The translations under genes were made by a program, and so were the position numbers. Below, piece after piece: positions 25,549-34,311 of a DNA stretch of 64,000 nt; the stretch's first letter is position 1; every line of letters begins with the position of its first letter. Location: assembly GCA_937934745.1 (NCBI GenBank), contig CALGZC010000028.1, forward strand, positions 1 to 64,000, read 5' to 3'. This DNA is from an uncultured Blastocatellia bacterium (GTDB lineage Bacteria; Acidobacteriota; Blastocatellia; Chloracidobacteriales; Chloracidobacteriaceae). Under the pieces are notes generated by a model. It did no database searches and was not told where the DNA came from. It was given only the letters and a program-made list of their open reading frames with translations.

Positions 25549-28266
25549 CTAACGGTCGGGCTCCGGCGTTTGGCGGCGCGGCGTCGCCTGACGCGGAGGC
25601 TCTTCGTGCGGCTCATCTTTGACAAACGACGGTTTCTTAATGTTTGGCTTTGGCAGCGTTGGGAGAGAGCTGTCCTGGTTGCGGGTCTCACGTCCCTGGG
25701 CACGCTTGGCAGACCGTGCCTCATCCACGGCGGTTTGTCCGGCGGATTCCTCCATCAGGGTGTGGTCACGGTGCAGCGTGACCGGCTCGTCTGCTGGCAC
25801 TGCCGGCGGGCGCCCCGTTGCCGCCTGTTTTGCCGATGAGGTCGCCGTATCCGCTATCAAGGCAGCCACATCACTTTCCAGGGTTTTCCGTTCCTGTTGG
25901 TCGCGTTCTGCCTGTAGCTTTTCGAGTTCCGCATCGGGGGCGGGGGCCTTGTCAAACGTCTCCAGCGGCTTCCCACGCAGATAAACCTTCATAAATTCGA
26001 TCCAAATTGGCAGGGCAGCCTGACTGCCGGTCTCACCGCGTCCAAGCGTCCGCTTCTCGCCCGGGTAGCCAATCCAAACGCCACAGGTCAACGACGGGGT
26101 GTAACCGATGAACCAGGCATCCGTCCAATCGTTGACCGTCCCAGTTTTGCCGCCTAGTTGACGCTTATTTAGCTCACCGGCGGTCACAGCACGGATTTTT
26201 GCCGCTGTCCCAGCGTCAACAACGGCGCGCATCATATCCACCATCTGGGCAGCAACATACGCCGAAACAACACGGGTTTCGCGCTCGGTCTCATCGCGAT
26301 CAAAGTCAAAGACCGTCCGACCGTCATAGTCGAGAATCCGGCGGATCAGATGCGGCTTCGCGCGTTTTCCCTGGTTGGGAAACACCGAATAGGCCGACAC
26401 CATTTCAATCAGGGGGACTTCCGTCGCTCCCAGCGCCGACGGCAGATAGGGTGCCATCGGGTTGGTAATGCCGAAACGGCGCACCATTTCGGCACCGCGG
26501 CGAATACCGACGCTGGCCAGCAGGCGTACGGCCGGAATGTTCCGGGATTTGGCCAGGGCCGTCCGCAGTGGAATCAAACCGGTAAACCCACCATCATAGT
26601 TGCGCGGCGACCAATTACCGGATTGGAACGGCGTGTCGGACACCAGATCGTCCGGAGTCCAGCCGTTTTCAATTGCTGCCGCGTAGATAAACGGCTTGAA
26701 GCAAGAGCCGGTCTGCCGGTTCGCCTGCGTGGCATTGTTGAACTTCGACTGCGAAAAATCATAGCCACCGACAAGGACTTTAATTTCACCGGTTTGGGCG
26801 TTCAGACACAGCATCGCCCCGGCGACGGCCGGCATCTGACATAGCTCGACTTGCAGGATACCGTCACTGCCGGCCGTCGCCGGGGCCGGATGACTTTCAC
26901 GACGTCCCTTACGGACAGTCGGCGCGGGTGGGGCAGGAAGCCCAACATCTCCGACAACCGGCATGAGGGCATCGTCGCGAGGGGCGCCGCCCTTGATCAG
27001 GAACATCGGGAGGTCGCCCTCGCGCAGCGGCTGGGTGGGTGGGAAGGTCACCGTTGCGCGGTACTTCCCAAACGACACTTCGGCCGTTCGACCGACAACG
27101 CGCGTCACCAAGCCGTGGAGGTACATACCGTTGAACGGTTCGTAAGCCCACTCTGGATGGCGGTAAGTGGACAGCTCCTTGCCCTTCAGTTCTTCCAGAA
27201 CATTGTGGATGGGAGCATCGCGCCGCAGGCCGCCGTGCCGCTCTTCATACCGGTGTAACCCCCACCGCACAGCGTTGACTGCCTGAATCTGCGCAGGTGC
27301 ATCAATGGTTGTAATCACCTGCAAACCGCCGCTGTGCGTCCCGCGCGTCCCGAAGCGACTTTCCAGCTCGCGGCGCACTTCTTCGACAATGTAGGCAAAC
27401 GGGCCGCTGGTGTTGAGTTCACGCGCCGACGTGACGTTCAACTTAAGATCGGTTGCTTTGGCGGCTTCGGCCTCGGCCGGGGTGATGTACCCTGCTTCGA
27501 GCATGTTCGTAATCACCAGGTTTCGCCGCCGCTTTGCCTCCTGAGGCCTGAGAATCGGCGAGTACCCAGAGGGCGCTTTGGGAATGGCGGCCAGCAGGGC
27601 GCACTCCTCAATTGTGCAGTCCTTGACCGACTTGCCGAAGTAGTACTGCGCGCCGGCCTCAACGCCGTACGCGCCGCCGCCCAGATTGATTTGGTTGCAG
27701 TACAGCTCCATGATTTGCTCTTTGCTGTACTGGCGTTCAATTTGCAGCGCAAGGATGGCCTCTCGCAGCTTGCGTTCCAGGGTTCGCTCCGGGGACAAGA
27801 ACAAGATTTTCGCCAACTGCTGGGTCAGGGTTGAGCCGCCCTCGACGGTACGGCCGGCCAGGAAGTTTTTCCAGGCGGCGCGCGCCAGCCCGATTGGATC
27901 GATGCCCCAGTGGTGCTCAAAGCGGGCATCCTCGATTGCCATGATTGCCTGCCGCATGCGTAGGGGGATTTCCTCATACGTGAGCGGTACGCGACGCTCA
28001 AGGGCGAATTCGCCGATCACAGTCCGTCCATCCTCGGCGTACACGCGCGTCACCACACTGGGCTGAAAATCAGCCAGCGCCGCCACTTGGCGCTGATCGT
28101 CGGTGGTGGCAAACCACTGCAAAAACAGCCACATTGTCAGCGAGCCGACAGCCGCCGCTCCCAACAACGCCGGCGGAAGAAGCAGCAACCGGCGGCGCCA
28201 ATCCACCTGTTGACCAGGAGCGGCCGGGGCTTCATCAGGGTGAGACGAGCTGAGCATGTCTGACAT
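25549..28266 (-). CDS. Bifunctional penicillin-binding protein, PBP1A-like
   Basis: A 905-residue peptidoglycan synthase. A short cytosolic tail is followed by a membrane helix (LLLLPPALLGAAAVGSLTMWLFL), the GT51 domain (AIEDARFEHHWG, EGGSTLTQQLAK), an OB-like/ODD insertion between the domains (about 365-480), and the transpeptidase with SCFK (TGSCFKPFIYAA), SRN and KTG (LGGKTGTVND). The last 120 residues are charged and low-complexity, probably disordered. The start is the ATG at 28266 (or 28257). The first gene of an apparent two-gene unit with ftsY; the selenocysteine tRNA lies upstream on the same strand. Confidence 0.93.
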   Translation of the reverse strand: MSDMLSSSHPDEAPAAPGQQVDWRRRLLLLPPALLGAAAVGSLTMWLFLQWFATTDDQRQVAALADFQPSVVTRVYAEDGRTVIGEFALERRVPLTYEEIPLRMRQAIMAIEDARFEHHWGIDPIGLARAAWKNFLAGRTVEGGSTLTQQLAKILFLSPERTLERKLREAILALQIERQYSKEQIMELYCNQINLGGGAYGVEAGAQYYFGKSVKDCTIEECALLAAIPKAPSGYSPILRPQEAKRRRNLVITNMLEAGYITPAEAEAAKATDLKLNVTSARELNTSGPFAYIVEEVRRELESRFGTRGTHSGGLQVITTIDAPAQIQAVNAVRWGLHRYEERHGGLRRDAPIHNVLEELKGKELSTYRHPEWAYEPFNGMYLHGLVTRVVGRTAEVSFGKYRATVTFPPTQPLREGDLPMFLIKGGAPRDDALMPVVGDVGLPAPPAPTVRKGRRESHPAPATAGSDGILQVELCQMPAVAGAMLCLNAQTGEIKVLVGGYDFSQSKFNNATQANRQTGSCFKPFIYAAAIENGWTPDDLVSDTPFQSGNWSPRNYDGGFTGLIPLRTALAKSRNIPAVRLLASVGIRRGAEMVRRFGITNPMAPYLPSALGATEVPLIEMVSAYSVFPNQGKRAKPHLIRRILDYDGRTVFDFDRDETERETRVVSAYVAAQMVDMMRAVVDAGTAAKIRAVTAGELNKRQLGGKTGTVNDWTDAWFIGYTPSLTCGVWIGYPGEKRTLGRGETGSQAALPIWIEFMKVYLRGKPLETFDKAPAPDAELEKLQAERDQQERKTLESDVAALIADTATSSAKQAATGRPPAVPADEPVTLHRDHTLMEESAGQTAVDEARSAKRAQGRETRNQDSSLPTLPKPNIKKPSFVKDEPHEEPPRQATPRRQTPEPDR

Positions 28267-28370
28267 AGCGTGGCTTTCGTTCCTCAGGATTTAGCAAGCG
28301 CAACCCGAAGTGGATTATTCGCCGACCGACCGTGTTGTGCAATCCGCACCGGACGGAGCCCAGATGCCGG

Positions 28371-28465
28371 CGAAGGCGTGTGGGAGTTGAACCCACCCGT
28401 CCGTATCTTCATACGGACGCACCGGATTTGAAGTCCGTGACGGCCACCCGACCGCATGCGCCTCC
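28371..28465 (-). tRNA. selC: tRNA-Sec (anticodon UCA)
   Basis: The minus strand folds into a selenocysteine tRNA. An 8-base acceptor arm starts GGAGGCGC at 28465 and pairs with ACGCCTTC (one G-U, one C-A), with discriminator G as in E. coli selC. The D-stem is CGGTC/GGCCG. The anticodon loop CTTCAAA carries UCA. A very long variable arm has a perfect 9-base-pair stem (CGTCCGTAT / ATACGGACG, loop GAAG). The T-arm is GTGGG-TTCAACT-CCCAC, giving an 8+5 helix as known for bacterial tRNA-Sec. CCA is not encoded. It implies that UGA is recoded to selenocysteine in some genes; selA, selB and selD are not in the window. Confidence 0.93.
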
Positions 28466-28574
28466 CCAAACTCGTGAGACGTGTTTCAGGTCGCAGCCCT
28501 TGGCGCAGCGCCCACCTGCCGGCGTCTCAACTGGATTCCATCGCTTGGCCCGGCTACAGCAACCTGGTGTCCGA

Positions 28575-29696
28575 CTACAACAGCTTAGCGGCGACAATCC
28601 CGCGCTCGGTGGCGGCGACGGCCCACCCGGCGACCAGATGGAGCGCCGAAAAAATCCGCTCCGCTGCCAACTGCCACCGTGCGACAATCCGCCCGTCCAC
28701 GCTGTTGACAACGGTAATTTCGTGATCGTCAAGTGCCGCCACCGCAACGGTGTTCTCCGTCAAACGCACGGGTGGTGCCGTCAACCGCCCGGCCATTTGT
28801 TGTCGCCAGAGCATTTCGCCGGTGCGTCCGGCAAAAGCATACAGAAAGTTATCATACGAAGCGACAAGTATCCGCCCGTGGTCAATCAGCGGCGGCGCGG
28901 CAACCGTCCCACCGGTGCGCCGTCGCCACCGGATGCGCCCGTCAGCGCGGCGGATGGCCACCACTTCACCGTGCGCCGTGCCACAGTACACGCGCTCGGT
29001 ATCACCCACGGCCGGCCCCGGTGGTGCGCCTACGACGCATACCCACTGCCGTTCGCCATTCGCTGTGCGCAGCCGCCACAGGGTGCCGGACGTTGTCCCG
29101 ACCAACACACCATCGCCGTCGCCAGTGAGGTGAGCGGTAAAGTCACCAGTTACGCGCCAGATGACAGAGCCATCGGATGGCGCAAATGCGGCTAGGGCTG
29201 TCGTCCCAAATCGTGCGTATAACCGCGCACCGTCGCCGACCAAGGGCGAGGTAATCGGGGACGGCAGCGCCACTTCGCACCGGGCAACACCGGTTGCAGC
29301 ATCAAGCAGGCGTATAACGCCGGTCACCCCTACCCCATCGGCTGCCGGGCGCATCGCGCAGGCAACGAGCTGGTCACCCAGTCGGTACAGCGTACCCGTC
29401 GTCGCTACACCGGGCGCGGTTTCCCACAAACGAGAACCGTCATGCCGCGCCAGGGCGACGACTCTCCCACTGCGCAGCGGAACATAGACCGTCGTTTCCG
29501 TCACCAGCGGCTCTTGTCGCGCACCATCTGGGTCTAGGTAGAGCCATTCGGTCGGCAGGGTGACCGGTGGGACGGCAGCGCGGCCGTTCAGGGACGTTCC
29601 CACCCGCAGACGCGGCTGCTGTCGGGCAAGCGCCGTCGCGGCGATGAGCGACACGGGTATCAGGTAGATCAGCCGGCGGCGAGTGTATGTGGTCAT
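28575..29696 (-). CDS. Exported PQQ-like beta-propeller protein
   Basis: A 373-residue protein with a signal or anchor segment (LIYLIPVSLIAATALA, about 9-24) and repeated propeller blades: VVALARHDGSRLWETAPG, LAAFAPSDGSVIWRVTG, VVAIRRADGRIRWRRRTGG, LYAFAGRTGEMLWRQQMAG. Each has the xAxDGxxxW pattern of PQQ/BamB-type repeats. It may act as a scaffold in the periplasm; no PQQ-binding residues can be claimed. Its ATG overlaps the stop of the enoyl-CoA hydratase (ATGA at 29693-29696), indicating an operon. Confidence 0.82.
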   Translation of the reverse strand: MTTYTRRRLIYLIPVSLIAATALARQQPRLRVGTSLNGRAAVPPVTLPTEWLYLDPDGARQEPLVTETTVYVPLRSGRVVALARHDGSRLWETAPGVATTGTLYRLGDQLVACAMRPAADGVGVTGVIRLLDAATGVARCEVALPSPITSPLVGDGARLYARFGTTALAAFAPSDGSVIWRVTGDFTAHLTGDGDGVLVGTTSGTLWRLRTANGERQWVCVVGAPPGPAVGDTERVYCGTAHGEVVAIRRADGRIRWRRRTGGTVAAPPLIDHGRILVASYDNFLYAFAGRTGEMLWRQQMAGRLTAPPVRLTENTVAVAALDDHEITVVNSVDGRIVARWQLAAERIFSALHLVAGWAVAATERGIVAAKLL

Positions 29697-30460
29697 GCCA
29701 AGCCTCCGTGACGGCCTGCCCCATCAACAAAGCGCTGCGCCCCGCGCCGGGTCTCATCAGAGGCCACGACAACCATCCCCCGCCGAAACTCGTTGTGCAG
29801 CGCTGCTTCCCAGTCCAGCTCGGCCTGCTCATAGAGCGACAGGCGGTCACTGCGCAGGCAAGTTTGCGGAAATGCCGCAATGTCCTGCGCCAACGCCAGG
29901 GCCGTTTCAAGCGCCTTCCCCGGAGGACAGAGACGATTGACAAGACCTATTGCCAGGGCTTCGTCGGCACGGACCGGACGTCCGGTCAGGATGAGGTCCA
30001 TGGCCCGCCCGAAGCCGATCAGGCGCGGGAGGCGGACCGTCCCGCCGTCTATGAGCGGAACCCCAAAGCGCCGGCAAAAAACGCCGAACACAGCCGTTTC
30101 GGCGGCCACCCGGAGATCGCACCACAGCGCCAGTTCCAGTCCCCCCGCAACGGCGTACCCTTCCACGGCCGCAATCACGGGCTTAGATAAGCGGCGGCGG
30201 GTTGGCCCCATCGGCGCTATGCCGGTCTCATGAAGGTTGACGCGCGCGCCTGCCGCCACGGCTTTGAGATCGGCGCCGGCGCAGAAATGCCCACTGCTGC
30301 CGGTCAGGACGGCGACAGGGCACGTGTCATCAGCGTCAAACCGCGCAAACGCCGCGTCCAGCGCTGCCGCCGTCAGGTCATCCACGGCATTGCGCACCTG
30401 CGGCCGCCGGAGCGTGACGACGGCGATACCTTCCTGAAGTTCGTATGTTACGGTCTCCAT
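29693..30460 (-). CDS. Enoyl-CoA hydratase/isomerase family protein
   Basis: A 255-residue crotonase-fold protein. It has the oxyanion-hole segments GHFCAGADLKAV (residues about 58-69) and AVEGYAVAGGLELAL, and LPRLIGFGRAMDLILTGRPVRADEALAIGLV, typical of the family. At the second catalytic-Glu region it reads GVFCRRFGVPLIDGGT, with no Glu where EckH-type hydratases have it, so it may be an isomerase or another crotonase subtype. The ATG 30460 is used; an upstream in-frame start would add an unlikely Cys-rich leader. It is downstream of a PhaC-like gene (22 bases). Confidence 0.85.
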   Translation of the reverse strand: METVTYELQEGIAVVTLRRPQVRNAVDDLTAAALDAAFARFDADDTCPVAVLTGSSGHFCAGADLKAVAAGARVNLHETGIAPMGPTRRRLSKPVIAAVEGYAVAGGLELALWCDLRVAAETAVFGVFCRRFGVPLIDGGTVRLPRLIGFGRAMDLILTGRPVRADEALAIGLVNRLCPPGKALETALALAQDIAAFPQTCLRSDRLSLYEQAELDWEAALHNEFRRGMVVVASDETRRGAQRFVDGAGRHGGLA

Positions 30461-30482
30461 GCAGACGTTCAAAGCGCCGGCG

Positions 30483-31643
30483 TTATGACACCTTGCGCAA
30501 CGTGGCCGCCAGTTGCACAGCACCGACCGGCAGCGGGACGACAGGAGCCGGCTTCGCCCTGGTGACCCGCTGCAGCTGGGAACGTTGCTCCAACCACTCG
30601 GCCGTCACCTGCCACGTGCGCTGGGCTTGCGAGCTGATGAGCATGCCGAGATGTCCGCCCTTGACAAAGCGAACGGTGACGTCTTTCGTCGTCAGTTTGT
30701 CCGTCACGGCCGTGACAGCAGCCGGCGGTACCAAGCGATCTTCCCGGCTGGCAATGACCAGGACTGCAGCCCGAATGCGCTCATAACAAACCCGGCGGCG
30801 ACCGACAACGAACTGACCGGTCATCAGCTCATTGCCGAGGACCAAGTGATTCAACAACTGCTTGAAAGCAGCTTCGGTGAGGTTGACGTACTCCAGGTGC
30901 CGTCCTCCGTCGGGACGGGGCGTCCTGATAAAATCAGGGTCGCTTAACCCACGCCAGAACTCCACCGGATGCCGTAGGATGGCATCGGGATGCAGCAGAT
31001 GAAAGGCAGCATTGCAAACCGCGGCCGGAATGTAGCCATAATGCGCCGCAAGTGTCGCTAATGGTTGGCGTGAAACACCGGCCAGCACGCGATGGAGCAT
31101 CATTGCCGAGAAATCGGTTGGGGTGCCGATGGTGACGAGGTTGCGGATGCCGGCCTGCGGGTGCAGGGCGGCATAGCAGTTGGCAAAAATCCCCCCCAGG
31201 CAATAGCCAACAAGGGAGAGCTCGTCGCAACCGGTCACTTGCTTGACCAGTCGCACGCCCTGGTGGACACGATGCGCAATATACCGCCCAAGTGATAGCC
31301 GGCGGTCGCGCGCCTGCGGTTTCCCGTAGTCCAGGAGGAAGACGTCGTAGCCGGACTCAACAAGGTAACGCGCCAGACTGCGTTTTGGATGCAGTTCAAA
31401 CACGTCGGCTGTGACCATGAGGGGTGGCACAAGTAAAATCGGGAGGCAGCGCCGCGGCCGCCGTAGCGGACGGTACCGCCGGAGTTTCAACGTCGGCGCG
31501 TCCAGGAGCAATTCGTACTGCAGTGGGCGTGTGGCTGCCTTTGCGCAACGTGGACGGCCTCCGACGTAGCCCTCCTCCCCCAGCGGGCCGGTCGGTGGAC
31601 CAAACAACGATGTAAAAAGGCGTTCCGCGAGCAACAGCGACAT
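30483..31643 (-). CDS. PhaC-type alpha/beta hydrolase (polyhydroxyalkanoate synthase-like)
   Basis: A 386-residue alpha/beta hydrolase. The nucleophile elbow is GYCLGG, i.e. cysteine in place of serine as in polyhydroxyalkanoate synthases. Asp in SREDRLVPP and His in KGGHLGML complete the triad. The segments PILLVPPLM and YDVFLLDYGKPQ are also typical of PhaC. It could polymerise hydroxyacyl-CoA, and the adjacent enoyl-CoA hydratase would fit supply of that substrate. No PhaE/PhaR or phasin is seen. The ATG 31643 is preferred to 31685, because the latter overlaps the divergent start of the phosphopantetheinyl transferase. Confidence 0.78.
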   Translation of the reverse strand: MSLLLAERLFTSLFGPPTGPLGEEGYVGGRPRCAKAATRPLQYELLLDAPTLKLRRYRPLRRPRRCLPILLVPPLMVTADVFELHPKRSLARYLVESGYDVFLLDYGKPQARDRRLSLGRYIAHRVHQGVRLVKQVTGCDELSLVGYCLGGIFANCYAALHPQAGIRNLVTIGTPTDFSAMMLHRVLAGVSRQPLATLAAHYGYIPAAVCNAAFHLLHPDAILRHPVEFWRGLSDPDFIRTPRPDGGRHLEYVNLTEAAFKQLLNHLVLGNELMTGQFVVGRRRVCYERIRAAVLVIASREDRLVPPAAVTAVTDKLTTKDVTVRFVKGGHLGMLISSQAQRTWQVTAEWLEQRSQLQRVTRAKPAPVVPLPVGAVQLAATLRKVS

Positions 31644-31683
31644 AGCAGCACCACACCTGAGAGCTTGAGCATTCAAAAACACC

Positions 31684-32427
31684 ATGACGGCGGGTTACTT
31701 AAACCAAAGGATACTTCAATCGGCAACTCCGGCAGCACGGGAATGGACGTTGCAGCCGGAAACCATCTACCTCTGGTGGCTGTCCCTGTCTGGGCCGGTG
31801 CTGCCGGCCGATGCTGCCCTGCTCAGCCCGGACGAACACCGGCGAGCGCAGCGGTTCGTGCCGCCGGAAGTTGCACGGCGTTTTCGGCGGGGACGTGCCC
31901 ACCTGCGCCGCATCCTGGCGGGCTACCTCGGCGTGTTGCCGCAGAAGCTGCGCTTTGCCTACACACCAAACGGCCGACCATTCGTTCAGGAAGCGCCGTA
32001 CCTGTCGTTTAGTCTCGCCCACAGCGGTAATGTGGGCCTCCTTGCAGTCGCTTGCAACCGGCGCATCGGGGTGGATGTTGAGCTGCCCGGCCGAACAGAT
32101 CGCTGGTCGGCCATTGCGCAGCGGTGCTTGCCGCCTGCGGCGCGACAACGTTTCCAGGCGCTGCCGGAAGCCGACCGCGCCTGGGCAGCGCGGCGTGGGT
32201 GGACACGCCACGAGGCCTTTCTCAAAGCCAGTGGACAAGCAGCCATGCAGCGCCTGCTGCGGTGGGAAATGCCTTGCATGGCGCACTTGACCGAATTCAC
32301 GATAGAGGACTCACACGGTTGTTCCTGGTTGGTTACGGACGTTTCAGAAACAAGCGTCTGTGCCACGTTAGTCGTGGAGCGTTTATCGCCTGAGCCACCC
32401 GTCTTGGTTGCCGCCTGTTGGCGGTGA
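31684..32427 (+). CDS. 4'-phosphopantetheinyl transferase (Sfp type)
   Basis: A 247-residue enzyme that would move the phosphopantetheine arm from CoA to carrier proteins. Visible are RFVPPEVARRFRRGRAHLRRILAGYL, the GRPFV segment, LSFSLAHSGNVGLLA, RRIGVDVE (Mg-binding Asp/Glu) and WTRHEAFLKASG. The last motif normally reads W-x-x-K-E-A-x-x-K; here the first Lys is His. The ATG overlaps the region used by the divergent PhaC gene; a TTG at 31750 is a shorter alternative start. No carrier protein, NRPS or PKS gene lies next to it, so it may serve fatty acid synthesis or a distant cluster. Confidence 0.88.
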   Translation: MTAGYLNQRILQSATPAAREWTLQPETIYLWWLSLSGPVLPADAALLSPDEHRRAQRFVPPEVARRFRRGRAHLRRILAGYLGVLPQKLRFAYTPNGRPFVQEAPYLSFSLAHSGNVGLLAVACNRRIGVDVELPGRTDRWSAIAQRCLPPAARQRFQALPEADRAWAARRGWTRHEAFLKASGQAAMQRLLRWEMPCMAHLTEFTIEDSHGCSWLVTDVSETSVCATLVVERLSPEPPVLVAACWR

Positions 32428-32470
32428 CGCTTGAAAACGACCCGGCGTCTTTATTCCCGCCCCTGTACCC

Positions 32471-34258
32471 ATGAACCCCCTTCACGAGCGTCTGAGCAAC
32501 CTTATCATCACCCGGTTGGTCACCGTTTCGACGCTGCTGGCGCTGGCCGTCGCCATGGCCCGCTCCGATAACTCGTGGGCAAATGCCAATATCAACCCCC
32601 AGCCCCTTGTCCTCCTTGCGGTCACGGTCGGGGCGCTGTCGGTGGTGTATTTCACCTGGCTCAGGATGTCTGAACGGTACCTGCTTCAGGCCTACGTCCA
32701 ACTCCTGGGCGATGTGGCCTGCGTCACGTGGTTGACCTACCAGATGCGCGACTCGGCCTTTCCGCTCGCGCCACTGTACCTCGTGCTTGTGTTTGTGGCG
32801 GCCATGATCCTGCCGCGCATCGGCACGCTTGCGATTGGTGTCGCCTGCGCCGTGGCCTACGTCGGGTTGCTCATCGCGTTCAAAACCGGGCTGTTGCTGG
32901 GCGGCTACGAGGTCGTAGAGCCAAACGTGCGCTACCTCCAAAACAACCCACTACTGTACGTCGTTGCCATTCTGGCGTTGACGGTGCTTGGCGGCCAGCT
33001 TGCCGAACGTCTCCGCCGCAGCGACGCCGAGCTGGAGACTGCTGCCCGCGACTTGGCCCAACTGCGTGCCTTCAACGAACGGATTGTTGAAAGCGTCAAA
33101 AGTGGGTTGGTGACGGTTGACCTCACAGGTCGGATTATGACGTTCAACCGTGCAGCCGAAGAAATCACTGGATACCGCGCCCACCAGGTGCGTGGCAAAC
33201 AGCTCCAGGAGGTCTTCGACGCCCTCGATCAGTTCTCTCCCGCCGAGTCGTCGCCGGTCATCTCCCCCAAGGAGGATTTCCGGCGATTTGAAGTTGACTG
33301 TCACGCGGCTAACGGACGTGCCCTCCGGCTCGGCTTTGCTGTCTCGCCGTTGACAAGCGAATCCGGGGAAACGACCGGTTATGTTTTTTCTTTTCAGGAC
33401 CTCACCGAAATCCTCAAGCTCGAGGAAGAAGTCCGGCGGCAAGACCGACTTGCCGCACTTGGCAAAATGGCAGCCGGCATTGCCCACGAAATTCGCAACC
33501 CGCTGGCCGCCATGCGTGGCTCAATCCAACTGCTGCAATCGGAACTGACGCTGGACGCCGAACAGTCCAAGCTGATGCGGATCATCCTGCGGGAATCAGA
33601 TCGGCTCAACCGAACGGTGGAGGACTTCCTTCGATATGCCCGCCCTCGGCCGCTTCAGTTAGCCTCGATCAGGCTCGAACGGCTCATCGGGGATACGATT
33701 TCTTTGCTGCAACACAGCCCTGAAATGCGTCCTGACCACACCGTTACCCTTGACATCCCACCCGATCTCCCCCCGATTGTCGCCGATGGGGATCAGATCA
33801 AACAAGTGCTGTGGAACTTGGTGCAGAACGCTATTCAGGCCATGCCACAGGGCGGACAACTCACCATCACCGTCCGCCCAACCACCGAGTACGTCGAGAT
33901 TTCCCTCACCGACACCGGAACCGGCTTCCCACCGGATAACCTGGCGCGTCCGTTTGAACCCTTCACCTCGCACCGTGAGGGTGGAACAGGGTTAGGTATG
34001 GCTATCGTTTATCAGATTGTCTCTGACCATGGGGGACGCGTCAAAATCGGGAACCGCACAGACGGCGTGACCGGAGCGGAAGTGACCGTGGCTCTCCCCT
34101 GGCAGACTCCAGCTCCGACGTCACAACCGACCTCTGCAACAGATTCACGGCTGACCCACCGACGCACACCGACCGGTATTTCTGCTCCGGCAGCGTTGGC
34201 GTCAGCTGAGACAACACCCACCAATCACACCGTCTCAAATGGAGACAAGGTGTCCTGA
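32471..34258 (+). CDS. Membrane histidine kinase with PAS domain, PilS/NtrB-like
   Basis: A 595-residue sensor kinase. Several hydrophobic segments form about six membrane helices (residues 12-185), followed by a coiled linker, a PAS domain (SGLVTVDLTGRIMTFNRAAEEITGY), HisKA with AAGIAHEIRNPLAAMRGS (phospho-acceptor His), and HATPase with N-box LVQNAIQAMP, DTGTGFPP and GGTGLGMAIV. The last 45 residues are Thr/Ser/Pro-rich. This layout matches PilS, which controls pilin genes with PilR through sigma-54. The likely partner regulator is encoded at 35949-37355 on the other strand, separated by a glycosyltransferase gene. Confidence 0.9.
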   Translation: MNPLHERLSNLIITRLVTVSTLLALAVAMARSDNSWANANINPQPLVLLAVTVGALSVVYFTWLRMSERYLLQAYVQLLGDVACVTWLTYQMRDSAFPLAPLYLVLVFVAAMILPRIGTLAIGVACAVAYVGLLIAFKTGLLLGGYEVVEPNVRYLQNNPLLYVVAILALTVLGGQLAERLRRSDAELETAARDLAQLRAFNERIVESVKSGLVTVDLTGRIMTFNRAAEEITGYRAHQVRGKQLQEVFDALDQFSPAESSPVISPKEDFRRFEVDCHAANGRALRLGFAVSPLTSESGETTGYVFSFQDLTEILKLEEEVRRQDRLAALGKMAAGIAHEIRNPLAAMRGSIQLLQSELTLDAEQSKLMRIILRESDRLNRTVEDFLRYARPRPLQLASIRLERLIGDTISLLQHSPEMRPDHTVTLDIPPDLPPIVADGDQIKQVLWNLVQNAIQAMPQGGQLTITVRPTTEYVEISLTDTGTGFPPDNLARPFEPFTSHREGGTGLGMAIVYQIVSDHGGRVKIGNRTDGVTGAEVTVALPWQTPAPTSQPTSATDSRLTHRRTPTGISAPAALASAETTPTNHTVSNGDKVS

Positions 34259-34311
34259 CCGGTGGGCACAGCGCCTGCGTCCGCCGGCACAGCGGGCAGC
34301 ACGTCGGCAAG

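Noticed and set aside
32471-34258. Photoreceptor (LOV or phytochrome-type) reading of the PAS kinase
   Set aside because: No NCRFLQ-like Cys motif of LOV domains and no GAF-PHY arrangement; it is an ordinary PilS/NtrB layout.
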